From Streptomyces sp. H27-C3 (GTDB lineage: Bacteria > Actinomycetota > Actinomycetes > Streptomycetales > Streptomycetaceae), in NCBI RefSeq assembly GCF_030063415.1, contig NZ_JASITA010000038.1:1-64000 (forward strand): a stretch of DNA of 64,000 bases. The letters are read 5' to 3'. Position numbers and translations under genes: made by a program. This document shows positions 7,721-15,353 of the stretch, in pieces. A model generated the notes under the pieces. That model had not been told where the DNA came from. It worked only from the letters and a program-made list of their open reading frames with translations, and ran no database searches. The first letter of the stretch is position 1. Each line of letters starts with the position of its first letter.

Positions 7721-8920
7721 CTACGGCACGTCCTCGCCTTCGATGCCCAAGCCCGGGAGGATGCCCGGGAGCAGCGGGGGGAGGGTCACTTCCGGGGTGG
7801 GGGGCTTGTTGGTGCCCCTGCCCGGGGGTGGTGACTGGGTGGTGGGTTCGCTCTTCGGGGGGTCGAGCAGGCCGCCCGTCCCGCCGCCCAGCAGGCCGTC
7901 GTCCTTGGAGCTGTCCGGTGCGGACGGCGGCTGCGGCTTGCTGTTGTCACCTGTGCGGCCGCCGGAAGAGGCGGGCGTGGAGGGTGCCGGGCGGTCCGTA
8001 CCGGACGAGCCGGTGCGGTCCTGGGTGGAGCTCGGGCGCTCGGGGCTGCGGCCCGACTCCGGGGTGCGGGGCAGCAGTGACTGCAGCGGTGCGACGTCTT
8101 CGTCTATGGCGGCGAAGACCGAACTCACCTGGTTGCCCACATCGGCCAGCTGCACCGGCAGCCGGTCGCGGAGGCTGCTCCAGGCGTCCCGGTGGGACTT
8201 GGTGAAGGACGACAGCGTCTGTATGGCGCCGATCGAGCCGTCACGCTCGTACGCCCGGTGGAGCAGGCGATGGCCTTCACCGGCGTCGTGTGTCATTCCG
8301 CGTAGCGTGTGTCTTACTTCGCCCAGTTGCTCATGGTCCAGATCCGATACCCGGCCACGCTCCATGAGGCGACGTGCCTCCTGGAGACGGGTGGACGCCT
8401 GGTCGAGGTAGATCTCACCCCGGTCGGCGTCGTCACCCGCCAGGCCGAGCTTGACGTCTTCCATGCCGCGCTTCAGCCCGTACAGCGAATCACCTGGCAG
8501 GGCGTCGGAGCTTGCAGCGGCTACTCCGCTGAAGGCTCCTGCGGCCACACCGACGGTGAGTCCGCCCGCGGCAATGCCCTTCGACCAGCGGGAGCGGGGG
8601 CGCAATTTCCGGAGCGTGGCCCGATGGGCGCCGCGCCCTGTGCGCTGTTCGGGCACTTGCGGGCCCGCCGGCGCACCACCTTCGGCGACCATGGCTTCCA
8701 TGGCGGCAATGAGCTGCGCCCGTTGCACCACTTTGACCTCTGGATCCAGCTGCGGTGACGGCAGTTCGCCGAGACCGTTCGCCAGGGTCAACAGCCGTCC
8801 TTGAGCCGGCCCTTCGGCCGTGGCCTCGGGCTGATCTGCCGCCGCGCCCTGGGGATTCTGATCCTCCAGGGCCTGGGCGAAGGCGTTCGCCCGCCGGTGT
8901 GCCGAGACATTCGCGATCAC
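7721..8920 (-). CDS. rsbN: Anti-sigma factor RsbN (DUF5667 domain)
   Basis: This protein of about 399 residues sits directly downstream of bldN, the place of the BldN-specific anti-sigma factor RsbN. Visible parts in order are a cytoplasmic N-terminal region of about 110 residues with SAHRRANAFAQAL, a single membrane helix (KGIAAGGLTVGVAAGAFSGV), a DUF5667 region with PGDSLYGLKRGMEDVKL, and a long Pro/Ser/Thr-rich C-terminal tail outside the membrane. The GTG at 8920 is preferred because AGGAGG lies 8 bases upstream; the GTG at 8929 abuts that site. In Streptomyces venezuelae rsbN is itself under BldN control; the 240-base gap to bldN leaves room for its own promoter. Confidence 0.85.
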   Translation of the reverse strand: MIANVSAHRRANAFAQALEDQNPQGAAADQPEATAEGPAQGRLLTLANGLGELPSPQLDPEVKVVQRAQLIAAMEAMVAEGGAPAGPQVPEQRTGRGAHRATLRKLRPRSRWSKGIAAGGLTVGVAAGAFSGVAAASSDALPGDSLYGLKRGMEDVKLGLAGDDADRGEIYLDQASTRLQEARRLMERGRVSDLDHEQLGEVRHTLRGMTHDAGEGHRLLHRAYERDGSIGAIQTLSSFTKSHRDAWSSLRDRLPVQLADVGNQVSSVFAAIDEDVAPLQSLLPRTPESGRSPERPSSTQDRTGSSGTDRPAPSTPASSGGRTGDNSKPQPPSAPDSSKDDGLLGGGTGGLLDPPKSEPTTQSPPPGRGTNKPPTPEVTLPPLLPGILPGLGIEGEDVP

Positions 8921-9163
8921 TGGCGGCACCTCCTCTCGTCATGACGATCGACTCCCCTGGGGGTCCGGAAGATTGCACGCCATGAGCACATCCACTCGAT
9001 TGAGTGAGTGGCTGCGGACATGGCGTGACCGCAGGGAGCCTGCATCCCGCACAACGAGCGCCGTGGCACTTGGGTTACGCGCGAAGGATGATCGGACCAC
9101 AGCGTCATCGAGGCGTCACCAACTGTGAGTTGTGGTCGACCGGTCGGCGGATGGCGGCGGGCG

Positions 9164-9946
9164 TCAGCGGGCGTCAGCGGGCAGGAGACGGGCGAGGGTG
9201 CGGACGGCCCGGTACTGCAGCGTCTTGATCGCCCCCTCGTTCTTGCCCATCACGCGGGCCGTCTCGGCGACCGAGAGGCCCTGCAGGAAGCGCAGGGTCA
9301 CGCATTCCTGCTGTTGCGGGTTGAGCTTGCGGACTGCTTCCAGCAGCGCCGCGTTCGAAAGGGATTCGAGGACGGAGTCCTCCGGGCTGCGCTCGACCTC
9401 GTTCGCGTCGAGCATTTCGCCGGTGGTCACTTCGAGGCGGAATCGGCTCGATTTGAAGTGGTCGGCGACCAGGTTGCGGGCGATTGTGACCAGCCAGGCG
9501 CCGAAGTCACGGCCCTGCCAGGTGAAGGTGGAGATCCTGCGCAGGGCGCGCAGGAACGTCTCGCTGGTGAGGTCTTCCGCGGTCGCCTTTCCGCCGACGC
9601 GGTAATAGATGTAGCGGTAGACCGTGTCGCTGTACTGGTCGTAGAGGCGACCGAACGCGTCGGCCTCGCCGGCCTGAGCGCGTTCTACGAGGTCCATCAT
9701 GCGGGCGCTGTCGCTGTCGGCACTGGGCCGACGGGCGGTGGACGTGCCGGTGCCCGAACCGGCGCCACGGCTGCGTCTGCCGACCGCCGCACCGCCGTCG
9801 GCCAGGGCGTAGCAAGGGCCGACAAGTGCAGGGGTGGCAAGGGCGGGGACGGCGTACGCGGTGGGGACGAAGCCGCGCAAGCGGTCGCCGACCGTTGCGC
9901 GCAGCGTAGCCAGGCCCGAGGCGTCAACCCCGACGTGTGGGTACAC
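9164..9946 (-). CDS. bldN: ECF sigma factor BldN (precursor form)
   Basis: The last 180 residues are a standard ECF sigma factor: region 2 DAFGRLYDQYSDTVYRYIYY, then FGAWLVTIARNLVADH, and region 4 RKLNPQQQECVTLRFLQGLS. About 85 extra residues precede region 2 (YPHVGVDASGLATLRATV onward), the hallmark of pro-BldN, whose extension is removed by proteolysis. BldN drives aerial mycelium genes, including chaplins and rodlins. I place the start at the GTG at 9946, with GGGAG four bases upstream; an ATG at 10000 is possible but lacks a clear site. Its anti-sigma gene lies downstream. Confidence 0.92.
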   Translation of the reverse strand: MYPHVGVDASGLATLRATVGDRLRGFVPTAYAVPALATPALVGPCYALADGGAAVGRRSRGAGSGTGTSTARRPSADSDSARMMDLVERAQAGEADAFGRLYDQYSDTVYRYIYYRVGGKATAEDLTSETFLRALRRISTFTWQGRDFGAWLVTIARNLVADHFKSSRFRLEVTTGEMLDANEVERSPEDSVLESLSNAALLEAVRKLNPQQQECVTLRFLQGLSVAETARVMGKNEGAIKTLQYRAVRTLARLLPADAR

Positions 9947-10336
9947 GGGACTCCCAGAGGCAGAGCTTCCATCACGTGCAGTGCGGGTCCGTTCGCTCAT
10001 CGTATTGATGAGCAGGTTCCCGTATGCGTCTGAGGAGAATAACGCTTCGTACAGGCAGTGCTACACCCAGTTGCGGAAATCACCGGTTCAGTCGCTTCTG
10101 TAGCGTCTAAGTGGCGGATCAAGTCGCGGATTGTGACCGTTTATTGATCATTTCGCTTCGGTAGCTGAGTGTTTGCTGGATCTGTTGTGCCCGAGTGGAA
10201 GTGCTGGGACTGGCGGGGGGCGCAGGGGGTAGAGACCCGGATTGCCCATCGGTACGCGCGCGCTCCCGCCCTGCGGGGCGCCGGCCCCGGCCGCCGTGCG
10301 GGCCGGGTCTGTCCGGCGATCGGGGCCGGACAGACC
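9947..10336 (-). promoter_or_regulatory. bldN upstream region with possible BldD-box-like site
   Basis: The 390-base gap upstream of bldN holds no gene and is less GC-rich than the flanks, especially 10010-10200. bldN is a known BldD target in other Streptomyces. TAGCTGAGTGTTT at 10163-10175 agrees with six of the nine fixed positions of the BldD consensus tnACnCwGnGTnA, which is suggestive only. A second partial half-match, ACCCAG, occurs near 10066. Confidence 0.3.
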
Positions 10337-11293
10337 CTAGCGGCGGCGGCGGTGCAGGGCCATGGCGGCGGCGGTGCCGCCCGCGATGGCGCCGAGGCCG
10401 GCGGCCGCCGGGATGCCGACCTTGGCCGCCTTGCGCCCGGTCCGGTAGTCGCGCAGCCGCCATTCGCGGTCGCGGGCGTACCTGCGCAGCTTGGAGTCCG
10501 GATTGATGGCGTACGGATGTCCGACGAGCGAGAGCATCGGGATGTCGTTGTGCGAGTCGCTGTACGCCGCGCAGCGGGCCAGCTCCAGGCCTTCGGCGGC
10601 GGCCAGGGCGCGGACGGCCTCGGCCTTCGCGGGGCCGTGCAGCGGCTCGCCCACCAGCCTGCCCGTATAAACGCCGTCGACGGACTCGGCGACCGTGCCG
10701 AGCGCGCCGGTCAGGCCCAGGCGGCGGGCGATGATCGTGGCGGTCTCGACGGGGGCGGCGGTGACGAGCCAGACCTTCTGGCCCGCGTCGAGGTGCGCCT
10801 GGGCCAGCGCGCGGGTGCCCGGCCAGATGCGCTCGGCCATGTACTCGTCGTAGATCTCCTCGCCGATGGACATCAGCTCGGAGACGCGATGGCCCTTGAC
10901 GATGGACAGAGCGCTGTCACGGGCGTCCTGCATGTGCTCGGGGTCCTCGACGCCGGCCAGCCTGAACCAGGCCTGCTGCCAGGCGAAGCGGGCCAGCTCC
11001 TGGCGCTCGAAGAACTTCCGCTTGTACAGACCGCGACCGAAGTGGAAGATCGCGGCGCCCTGCATCACGGTGTTGTCGAGATCGAAGAACGCGGCGGCGT
11101 GTACATCGCCGGCGACGGGGAACTCGGGTTCCGGTGGGGTGACGGACGAGGTCGACCCGTACGCGCCGAGTCCTTCCAGCGCGTCGAGTTCCTGCGACGT
11201 CTTGCGTGCTGCCTCGGCTGCTGCCTCTCCCGCCAGCACACTCCGCGCGGTGGCGGAGCGCCTACGGGGGGTGAGCCATCCCAGTGCGGCCAT
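10337..11293 (-). CDS. HAD subfamily IB hydrolase (SerB/CicA-like)
   Basis: This 318-residue protein has a variable N-terminal 65 residues, then FFDLDNTVMQGA (motif I), LVTAAPVETA (motif II region), GPAKAEAVRAL (motif III lysine) and YSDSHNDIPMLS (motif IV). That order is typical of HAD IB phosphatases such as phosphoserine phosphatase and CicA. The C terminus carries a hydrophobic Gly/Ala helix (IPAAAGLGAIAGGTAAAMAL) followed by four arginines, so it is probably membrane-tethered with the tail inside. A TATGCT -10-like box only a few bases before the ATG suggests a leaderless transcript. The substrate is not known. Confidence 0.85.
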   Translation of the reverse strand: MAALGWLTPRRRSATARSVLAGEAAAEAARKTSQELDALEGLGAYGSTSSVTPPEPEFPVAGDVHAAAFFDLDNTVMQGAAIFHFGRGLYKRKFFERQELARFAWQQAWFRLAGVEDPEHMQDARDSALSIVKGHRVSELMSIGEEIYDEYMAERIWPGTRALAQAHLDAGQKVWLVTAAPVETATIIARRLGLTGALGTVAESVDGVYTGRLVGEPLHGPAKAEAVRALAAAEGLELARCAAYSDSHNDIPMLSLVGHPYAINPDSKLRRYARDREWRLRDYRTGRKAAKVGIPAAAGLGAIAGGTAAAMALHRRRR

Positions 11294-11417
11294 GTCGTGA
11301 GCATAGCCAGTCTGTTCGGTAGTTCCGGACGAGCGGGGATGCGGTGACGTGAACTCTCTGGAACCACGGCGTTACACGGCCGAACGCGATGCGGCAGCAC
11401 AGGGCCACAATGGCGGT

Positions 11418-11693
11418 ATGAGCCCCCTGCTGAGGCGTACGAAGAAGAGGCCCGACGAGCGATTGGTCACGTTGGTCGGCAAGCCCGGCTGTCATCTCTG
11501 TGACGACGCGCGCGCCGTGGTCGCCGCGGTGTGCGAGGAGGTGGGCGCGGCCTGGGAGGAGAAGGACATCACGCGGGACGAGGAGCTGCACCGGGCGTAC
11601 TGGGAGCAGATTCCGGTGGTGCTGGTCGACGGTGAGCAGCACACCTTCTGGCGGGTGGATGCGGCCAGACTGCGCAAGGCGCTGGGGGGCTGA
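11418..11693 (+). CDS. Glutaredoxin-family thiol protein
   Basis: A 91-residue protein with an N-terminal RRTKKRPDER segment and the thioredoxin-fold motif LVGKPGCHLCDDAR, giving a CHLC redox pair, then IPVVLVDGEQ with the cis-Pro. It belongs to the DUF836-like small glutaredoxins. The upstream start at 11349 is rejected since MSPLLRRTKK at 11418 begins the family block. It lies divergently from the HAD gene and 270 bases upstream of rex, so a thiol-redox role beside the redox regulator is plausible. Confidence 0.85.
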   Translation: MSPLLRRTKKRPDERLVTLVGKPGCHLCDDARAVVAAVCEEVGAAWEEKDITRDEELHRAYWEQIPVVLVDGEQHTFWRVDAARLRKALGG

Positions 11694-11871
11694 CCGAAAC
11701 CCGGCTACCATCGTGGGCGATTTGAGCGGTCCCGGGGGCGTGGACGTGAGGAGTGTGTACGGCTTTGCCCCCTTCGGGTCTTCAGCGAGGCCGCGTGGTC
11801 CGTGGTTCCGGGACCGGGCGAGCGCGCTGCGTGACCCCGGTCACTTTGCTTGGACAAATCAGACATCATCT

Positions 11872-11889
11872 TTGTGCACGCGTTCACAA
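11872..11889. promoter_or_regulatory. Rex operator (ROP)
   Basis: TTGTGCACGCGTTCACAA matches the Streptomyces Rex operator TTGTGAAnnnnTTCACAA with one mismatch in the left arm. It lies 77 bases upstream of the rex start. Rex binds such sites when NAD+ dominates and releases them when NADH rises, so rex and the hem genes behind it should be derepressed when oxygen is limiting. A second palindrome, GTGACCCCGGTCAC, lies at 11831-11844. Confidence 0.88.
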
Positions 11890-11965
11890 AGGCATAGCCT
11901 GCAGTCGACGGGGCGGTCCTGGGACATACGGCCGCCTGCAGCCCCGCTCATCCCGCAGGAGCACC

Positions 11966-12739
11966 GTGGCAACTGGCCGAACTCACCGACCGGCGACCCG
12001 TAGCCGAGGCATTCCCGAGGCCACCGTCGCCCGACTTCCGTTGTACTTGCGCGCCCTGACCGCTCTCTCCGAGCGCTCGGTCCCCACGGTCTCCTCCGAG
12101 GAGCTGGCCGCGGCCGCGGGGGTCAACTCCGCGAAGCTGCGCAAGGACTTCTCGTACCTGGGCTCCTACGGGACGCGCGGGGTCGGATACGACGTGGAGT
12201 ACCTCGTCTATCAGATCTCCCGCGAGCTCGGCCTGACCCAGGACTGGCCGGTAGTCATCGTCGGCATCGGTAACCTCGGCGCCGCGCTCGCCAATTACGG
12301 CGGGTTCGCCTCCCGCGGCTTCCGGGTCGCCGCGCTCATAGACGCGGACCCCGAGATGGCGGGCAGGCCCGTCGCCGGGATGCCCGTCCAGCACACCGAC
12401 GAACTTGAGAAGATCATCGAGGACAACGGCGTCTCCATCGGCGTGATCGCCACCCCGGCCGGCGCCGCCCAGCAGGTCAGCGAGCGGCTCATCGCCGCCG
12501 GCGTGACCTCCATCCTGAACTTCGCGCCCACCGTGCTGACCGTCCCCGACGGTGTCGACGTACGCAAGGTGGACCTCTCCATCGAGCTGCAGATCCTCGC
12601 GTTCCACGAGCAGCGCAAGGCAGGCGAGGGTGCCGCCGCAGAGGCAGCCGCCGCTGCCGCCGCGCAGCCCGTCGCGCGCGCCTCCGCGGCGAGCCGGAAG
12701 GGACCCGACGGGGACGTTCCCGCCGTGATGCCGACATGA
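11966..12739 (+). CDS. rex: Redox-sensing transcriptional repressor Rex
   Basis: The 257-residue protein has the Rex N-terminal winged helix (IPEATVARLPLYLRAL, VSSEELAAAAGVNSAKLRKD) and a C-terminal Rossmann domain with VVIVGIGNLGAALANY that senses the NADH/NAD+ ratio. A low-complexity Ala-rich tail follows. The start is the GTG at 11966 with AGGAG four bases upstream; the ORF remains open to 11753 but that part spans the operator. The last four bases overlap the start of hemA (ATGA), so rex heads the rex-hemA-hemC-hemD operon. Confidence 0.96.
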   Translation: MATGRTHRPATRSRGIPEATVARLPLYLRALTALSERSVPTVSSEELAAAAGVNSAKLRKDFSYLGSYGTRGVGYDVEYLVYQISRELGLTQDWPVVIVGIGNLGAALANYGGFASRGFRVAALIDADPEMAGRPVAGMPVQHTDELEKIIEDNGVSIGVIATPAGAAQQVSERLIAAGVTSILNFAPTVLTVPDGVDVRKVDLSIELQILAFHEQRKAGEGAAAEAAAAAAAQPVARASAASRKGPDGDVPAVMPT

Positions 12740-14400
12740 GTCTTCTGGTCGTAGGGCTGAGTCACCGCAGCGCACCGGTGAGCGTGCTGGAGCGGGTGTC
12801 GCTGGCCGCGGACACGCAGGCCAAGCTGCTCCAGGACACGCTCGCCTCGGAGCCGGCCGTCGAGGCCGCCGTGCTCGCCACGTGCAACCGCATCGAGCTG
12901 TACGCCGACGTGGACAAGTTTCACGCGGGCGTCGCCGAGCTGTCCACGCTGCTCGCCCAGCACAGCGGAGTGGGGCTCGAAGAGCTCACTCCCTATCTGT
13001 ACGTGCACTACGAGGACCGGGCCGTCCACCATCTCTTCTCGGTGGCCTGCGGTCTCGACTCGATGGTGGTCGGCGAGGGCCAGATCCTCGGGCAGATCAA
13101 GGACGCGCTCGCGCGCGGCCAGGAGCTGCACACCGCGGGCCGGCTGATCAACGACCTTTTCCAGCAGGCGCTGCGCGTCGGCAAGCGGGCGCACTCCGAG
13201 ACCGGCATCGACCGGGCCGGGCAGTCGCTCGTCACCTTTGGCCTCGAACAGCTCGCGGCCGGCGTGCCCACCGCGGCCCCGGTCGCCGAGTGGGCCGGGG
13301 GCAAGCGGGCGCTGGTGATCGGCGCGGGCTCGATGTCCTCGCTGGCCGCGGCGACGCTCGTACGCACCGGAGTGAGCGAGATCGTCGTCGCCAACCGGAC
13401 GCACGCGCGCGCCGAGAGGCTGGCGGAGATCCTGGCCGAGACCGGTGGCCCCGATGTGGTCGTCCACGCCGTACCCATGGACGGCGTGGCACGGGAGCTG
13501 ACACGAGTCGACGTGGTCGTCTCGTGCACCGGCGCGACCGGCCTGGTCCTGACGGCCGACGACATCGCCACCGCGCTCGGCCTGTCCGCCGTGCCCGCCC
13601 TCGCCACTAGCGGCTCCACCGCCGTCGACCAGGGCGAGAGCGCGGCCCCCGGCTGCCCGGTGTCCGCCGGCGCGGCCACCCTGAATCTGACCGACCCCGC
13701 TGCCGACCCCGCCCTGGCGGAGGCCGCCGAAGCCGTGGCCTCGCCCGGTGAGAGGGCCGTCCCGTTGCCCGGCGCCCGGCACGGCGGTGGCGTCGACCCG
13801 CTGGAGCAGCACGGCGCCTGGGCCGACAAGGGCACGGCCGTCGCGCGGCCCCGCAGGGCCCGGCTCGGGGCCGACGCCGGTGCGCCGGTGCGCCTCGCGC
13901 TGCTCGACCTGGCCATGCCGCGTGACATCGACGTGGCGGTGCACGGGCTCGACGGCGTACACCTGGTGGACATCGAGTCGCTCGCGGAAGCCTCCGCGGA
14001 CGCGCCGATGGCCGCCGACGTTGACCAGGTGCGCTCCCTCGTCTCCGACGAGGTCGCCGCCTTCGGCGCAGCCCAGCGCGCCGCCCAGATCACGCCGACC
14101 GTCGTCGCCCTGCGCAGCATGGCCGCCGACGTCGTCGCGAACGAGGTCGCGCGGCTGGAAGGCCGGCTGCCCGACCTGGACGACAAGGAGCGCTCGGAGA
14201 TCACCCAGACCGTGCGCCGTGTCGTCGACAAACTCCTGCACGCGCCCACGGTGCGGGTCAAGCAGCTCGCGAGCGAGCCCGGCGGCGCCGGGTACGCGGA
14301 CGCGCTGCGTGAACTCTTCGACCTCGACCCGCAGACGGTCGCCGCCGTCAGCCGGGCCGACCTGAACGACACCAACGGTGGAAATCGAGGCCGGGCATGA
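12736..14400 (+). CDS. hemA: Glutamyl-tRNA reductase
   Basis: HemA reduces glutamyl-tRNA to glutamate-1-semialdehyde with NADPH, the first committed step of the C5 tetrapyrrole route. LSHRSAPVSVLE and the catalytic-cysteine block VLATCNRIELY are at the N terminus, EGQILGQIKDAL follows, and a Rossmann segment (ALVIGAGSMSSLAA) begins near residue 195. At 554 residues it is about 100 longer than usual; the excess is an Ala/Pro-rich insert at about residues 290-380, between the NADPH-binding part and LLDLAMPRDID. It overlaps rex and hemC by four bases on either side. Confidence 0.95.
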   Translation: MSLLVVGLSHRSAPVSVLERVSLAADTQAKLLQDTLASEPAVEAAVLATCNRIELYADVDKFHAGVAELSTLLAQHSGVGLEELTPYLYVHYEDRAVHHLFSVACGLDSMVVGEGQILGQIKDALARGQELHTAGRLINDLFQQALRVGKRAHSETGIDRAGQSLVTFGLEQLAAGVPTAAPVAEWAGGKRALVIGAGSMSSLAAATLVRTGVSEIVVANRTHARAERLAEILAETGGPDVVVHAVPMDGVARELTRVDVVVSCTGATGLVLTADDIATALGLSAVPALATSGSTAVDQGESAAPGCPVSAGAATLNLTDPAADPALAEAAEAVASPGERAVPLPGARHGGGVDPLEQHGAWADKGTAVARPRRARLGADAGAPVRLALLDLAMPRDIDVAVHGLDGVHLVDIESLAEASADAPMAADVDQVRSLVSDEVAAFGAAQRAAQITPTVVALRSMAADVVANEVARLEGRLPDLDDKERSEITQTVRRVVDKLLHAPTVRVKQLASEPGGAGYADALRELFDLDPQTVAAVSRADLNDTNGGNRGRA

Positions 14401-15353
14401 CCAATGCCTTGAAGCTTGGAACCAGGCGCAGCAAGCTCGCCATGGCTCAGTCCGGACAGATCGCCGAGGCGGTGCGCCAGATCACGGGGCGCCCCGTCGA
14501 GCTGGTGGAGATCACCACGTACGGGGACATCTCGCGGGAGCACCTCGCGCAGATCGGCGGTACCGGCGTTTTCGTCACCGCCCTGCGCGACGCGCTGCTC
14601 AGCGGTGAGGTGGACTTCGCGGTGCACTCGCTCAAGGATCTGCCGACGGCTCAGCCGGACAACCTGCTGCTCGCCGCCGTGCCGCAGCGCGAGGACGCAC
14701 GTGATGTCCTCGTCGCCCGGGACGGGTTGACCTTTGAGCAGCTGCCGCCCGGTGCGCGCATCGGCACCGGATCGCCGCGACGCATGTCGCAGCTCAACTC
14801 GTACGCGCGTGTCCACGGACTCACCATTGAGACCGTGCCGATCCGCGGGAACATCGACACTCGTGTCGGATTTGTACGAAGTGGGGAACTGGACGCGGTG
14901 GTTCTGGCCGCCGCGGGTCTCCACCGCATCGGCAGGATCGACGAGGTGACCGAGTTCCTCTCGGTCGATGTCGTCCTGCCCGCCCCCGGCCAGGGGGCCC
15001 TGGCAGTCGAGTGCGCCGCGACAAGCGTCGACCTCGCCGCCGCGCTCGCCGAGCTCGACGACCCGTACACCCGGGTCGCCGTGACCGCCGAGCGATCCCT
15101 GCTCGCCGCCCTGGAGGCCGGTTGCAGTGCACCTGTGGGTGCGCTGGCCGACCTGTTGGCCGACGGGCAGGTTGTCAACGAAATGCGCCTGCGCGGTGCT
15201 GTCGGTACGCCCGACGGCTCCGAGCTGGTGCAGCTGTCCATCACCGGTCCCGTACCCACGTCGCACAACGACGCGATGACACTCGGGCGCGAACTCGCGT
15301 CCGAAATGCTCGCGAAGGGTGCGGCCGGTCTTATGGGGGAGCGAGCACAATGA
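14397..15353 (+). CDS. hemC: Hydroxymethylbilane synthase
   Basis: HemC condenses four porphobilinogens into hydroxymethylbilane on a dipyrromethane cofactor. The 318-residue protein shows LGTRRSKLAMAQ at the N terminus, VHSLKDLPT in the active-site region, IGTGSPRRMSQL and PIRGNIDTR for substrate binding, and EAGCSAPVGA with the cysteine that holds the cofactor. It overlaps hemA and hemD through ATGA junctions, so it is translationally coupled in the Rex-controlled operon. Confidence 0.96.
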   Translation: MTNALKLGTRRSKLAMAQSGQIAEAVRQITGRPVELVEITTYGDISREHLAQIGGTGVFVTALRDALLSGEVDFAVHSLKDLPTAQPDNLLLAAVPQREDARDVLVARDGLTFEQLPPGARIGTGSPRRMSQLNSYARVHGLTIETVPIRGNIDTRVGFVRSGELDAVVLAAAGLHRIGRIDEVTEFLSVDVVLPAPGQGALAVECAATSVDLAAALAELDDPYTRVAVTAERSLLAALEAGCSAPVGALADLLADGQVVNEMRLRGAVGTPDGSELVQLSITGPVPTSHNDAMTLGRELASEMLAKGAAGLMGERAQ

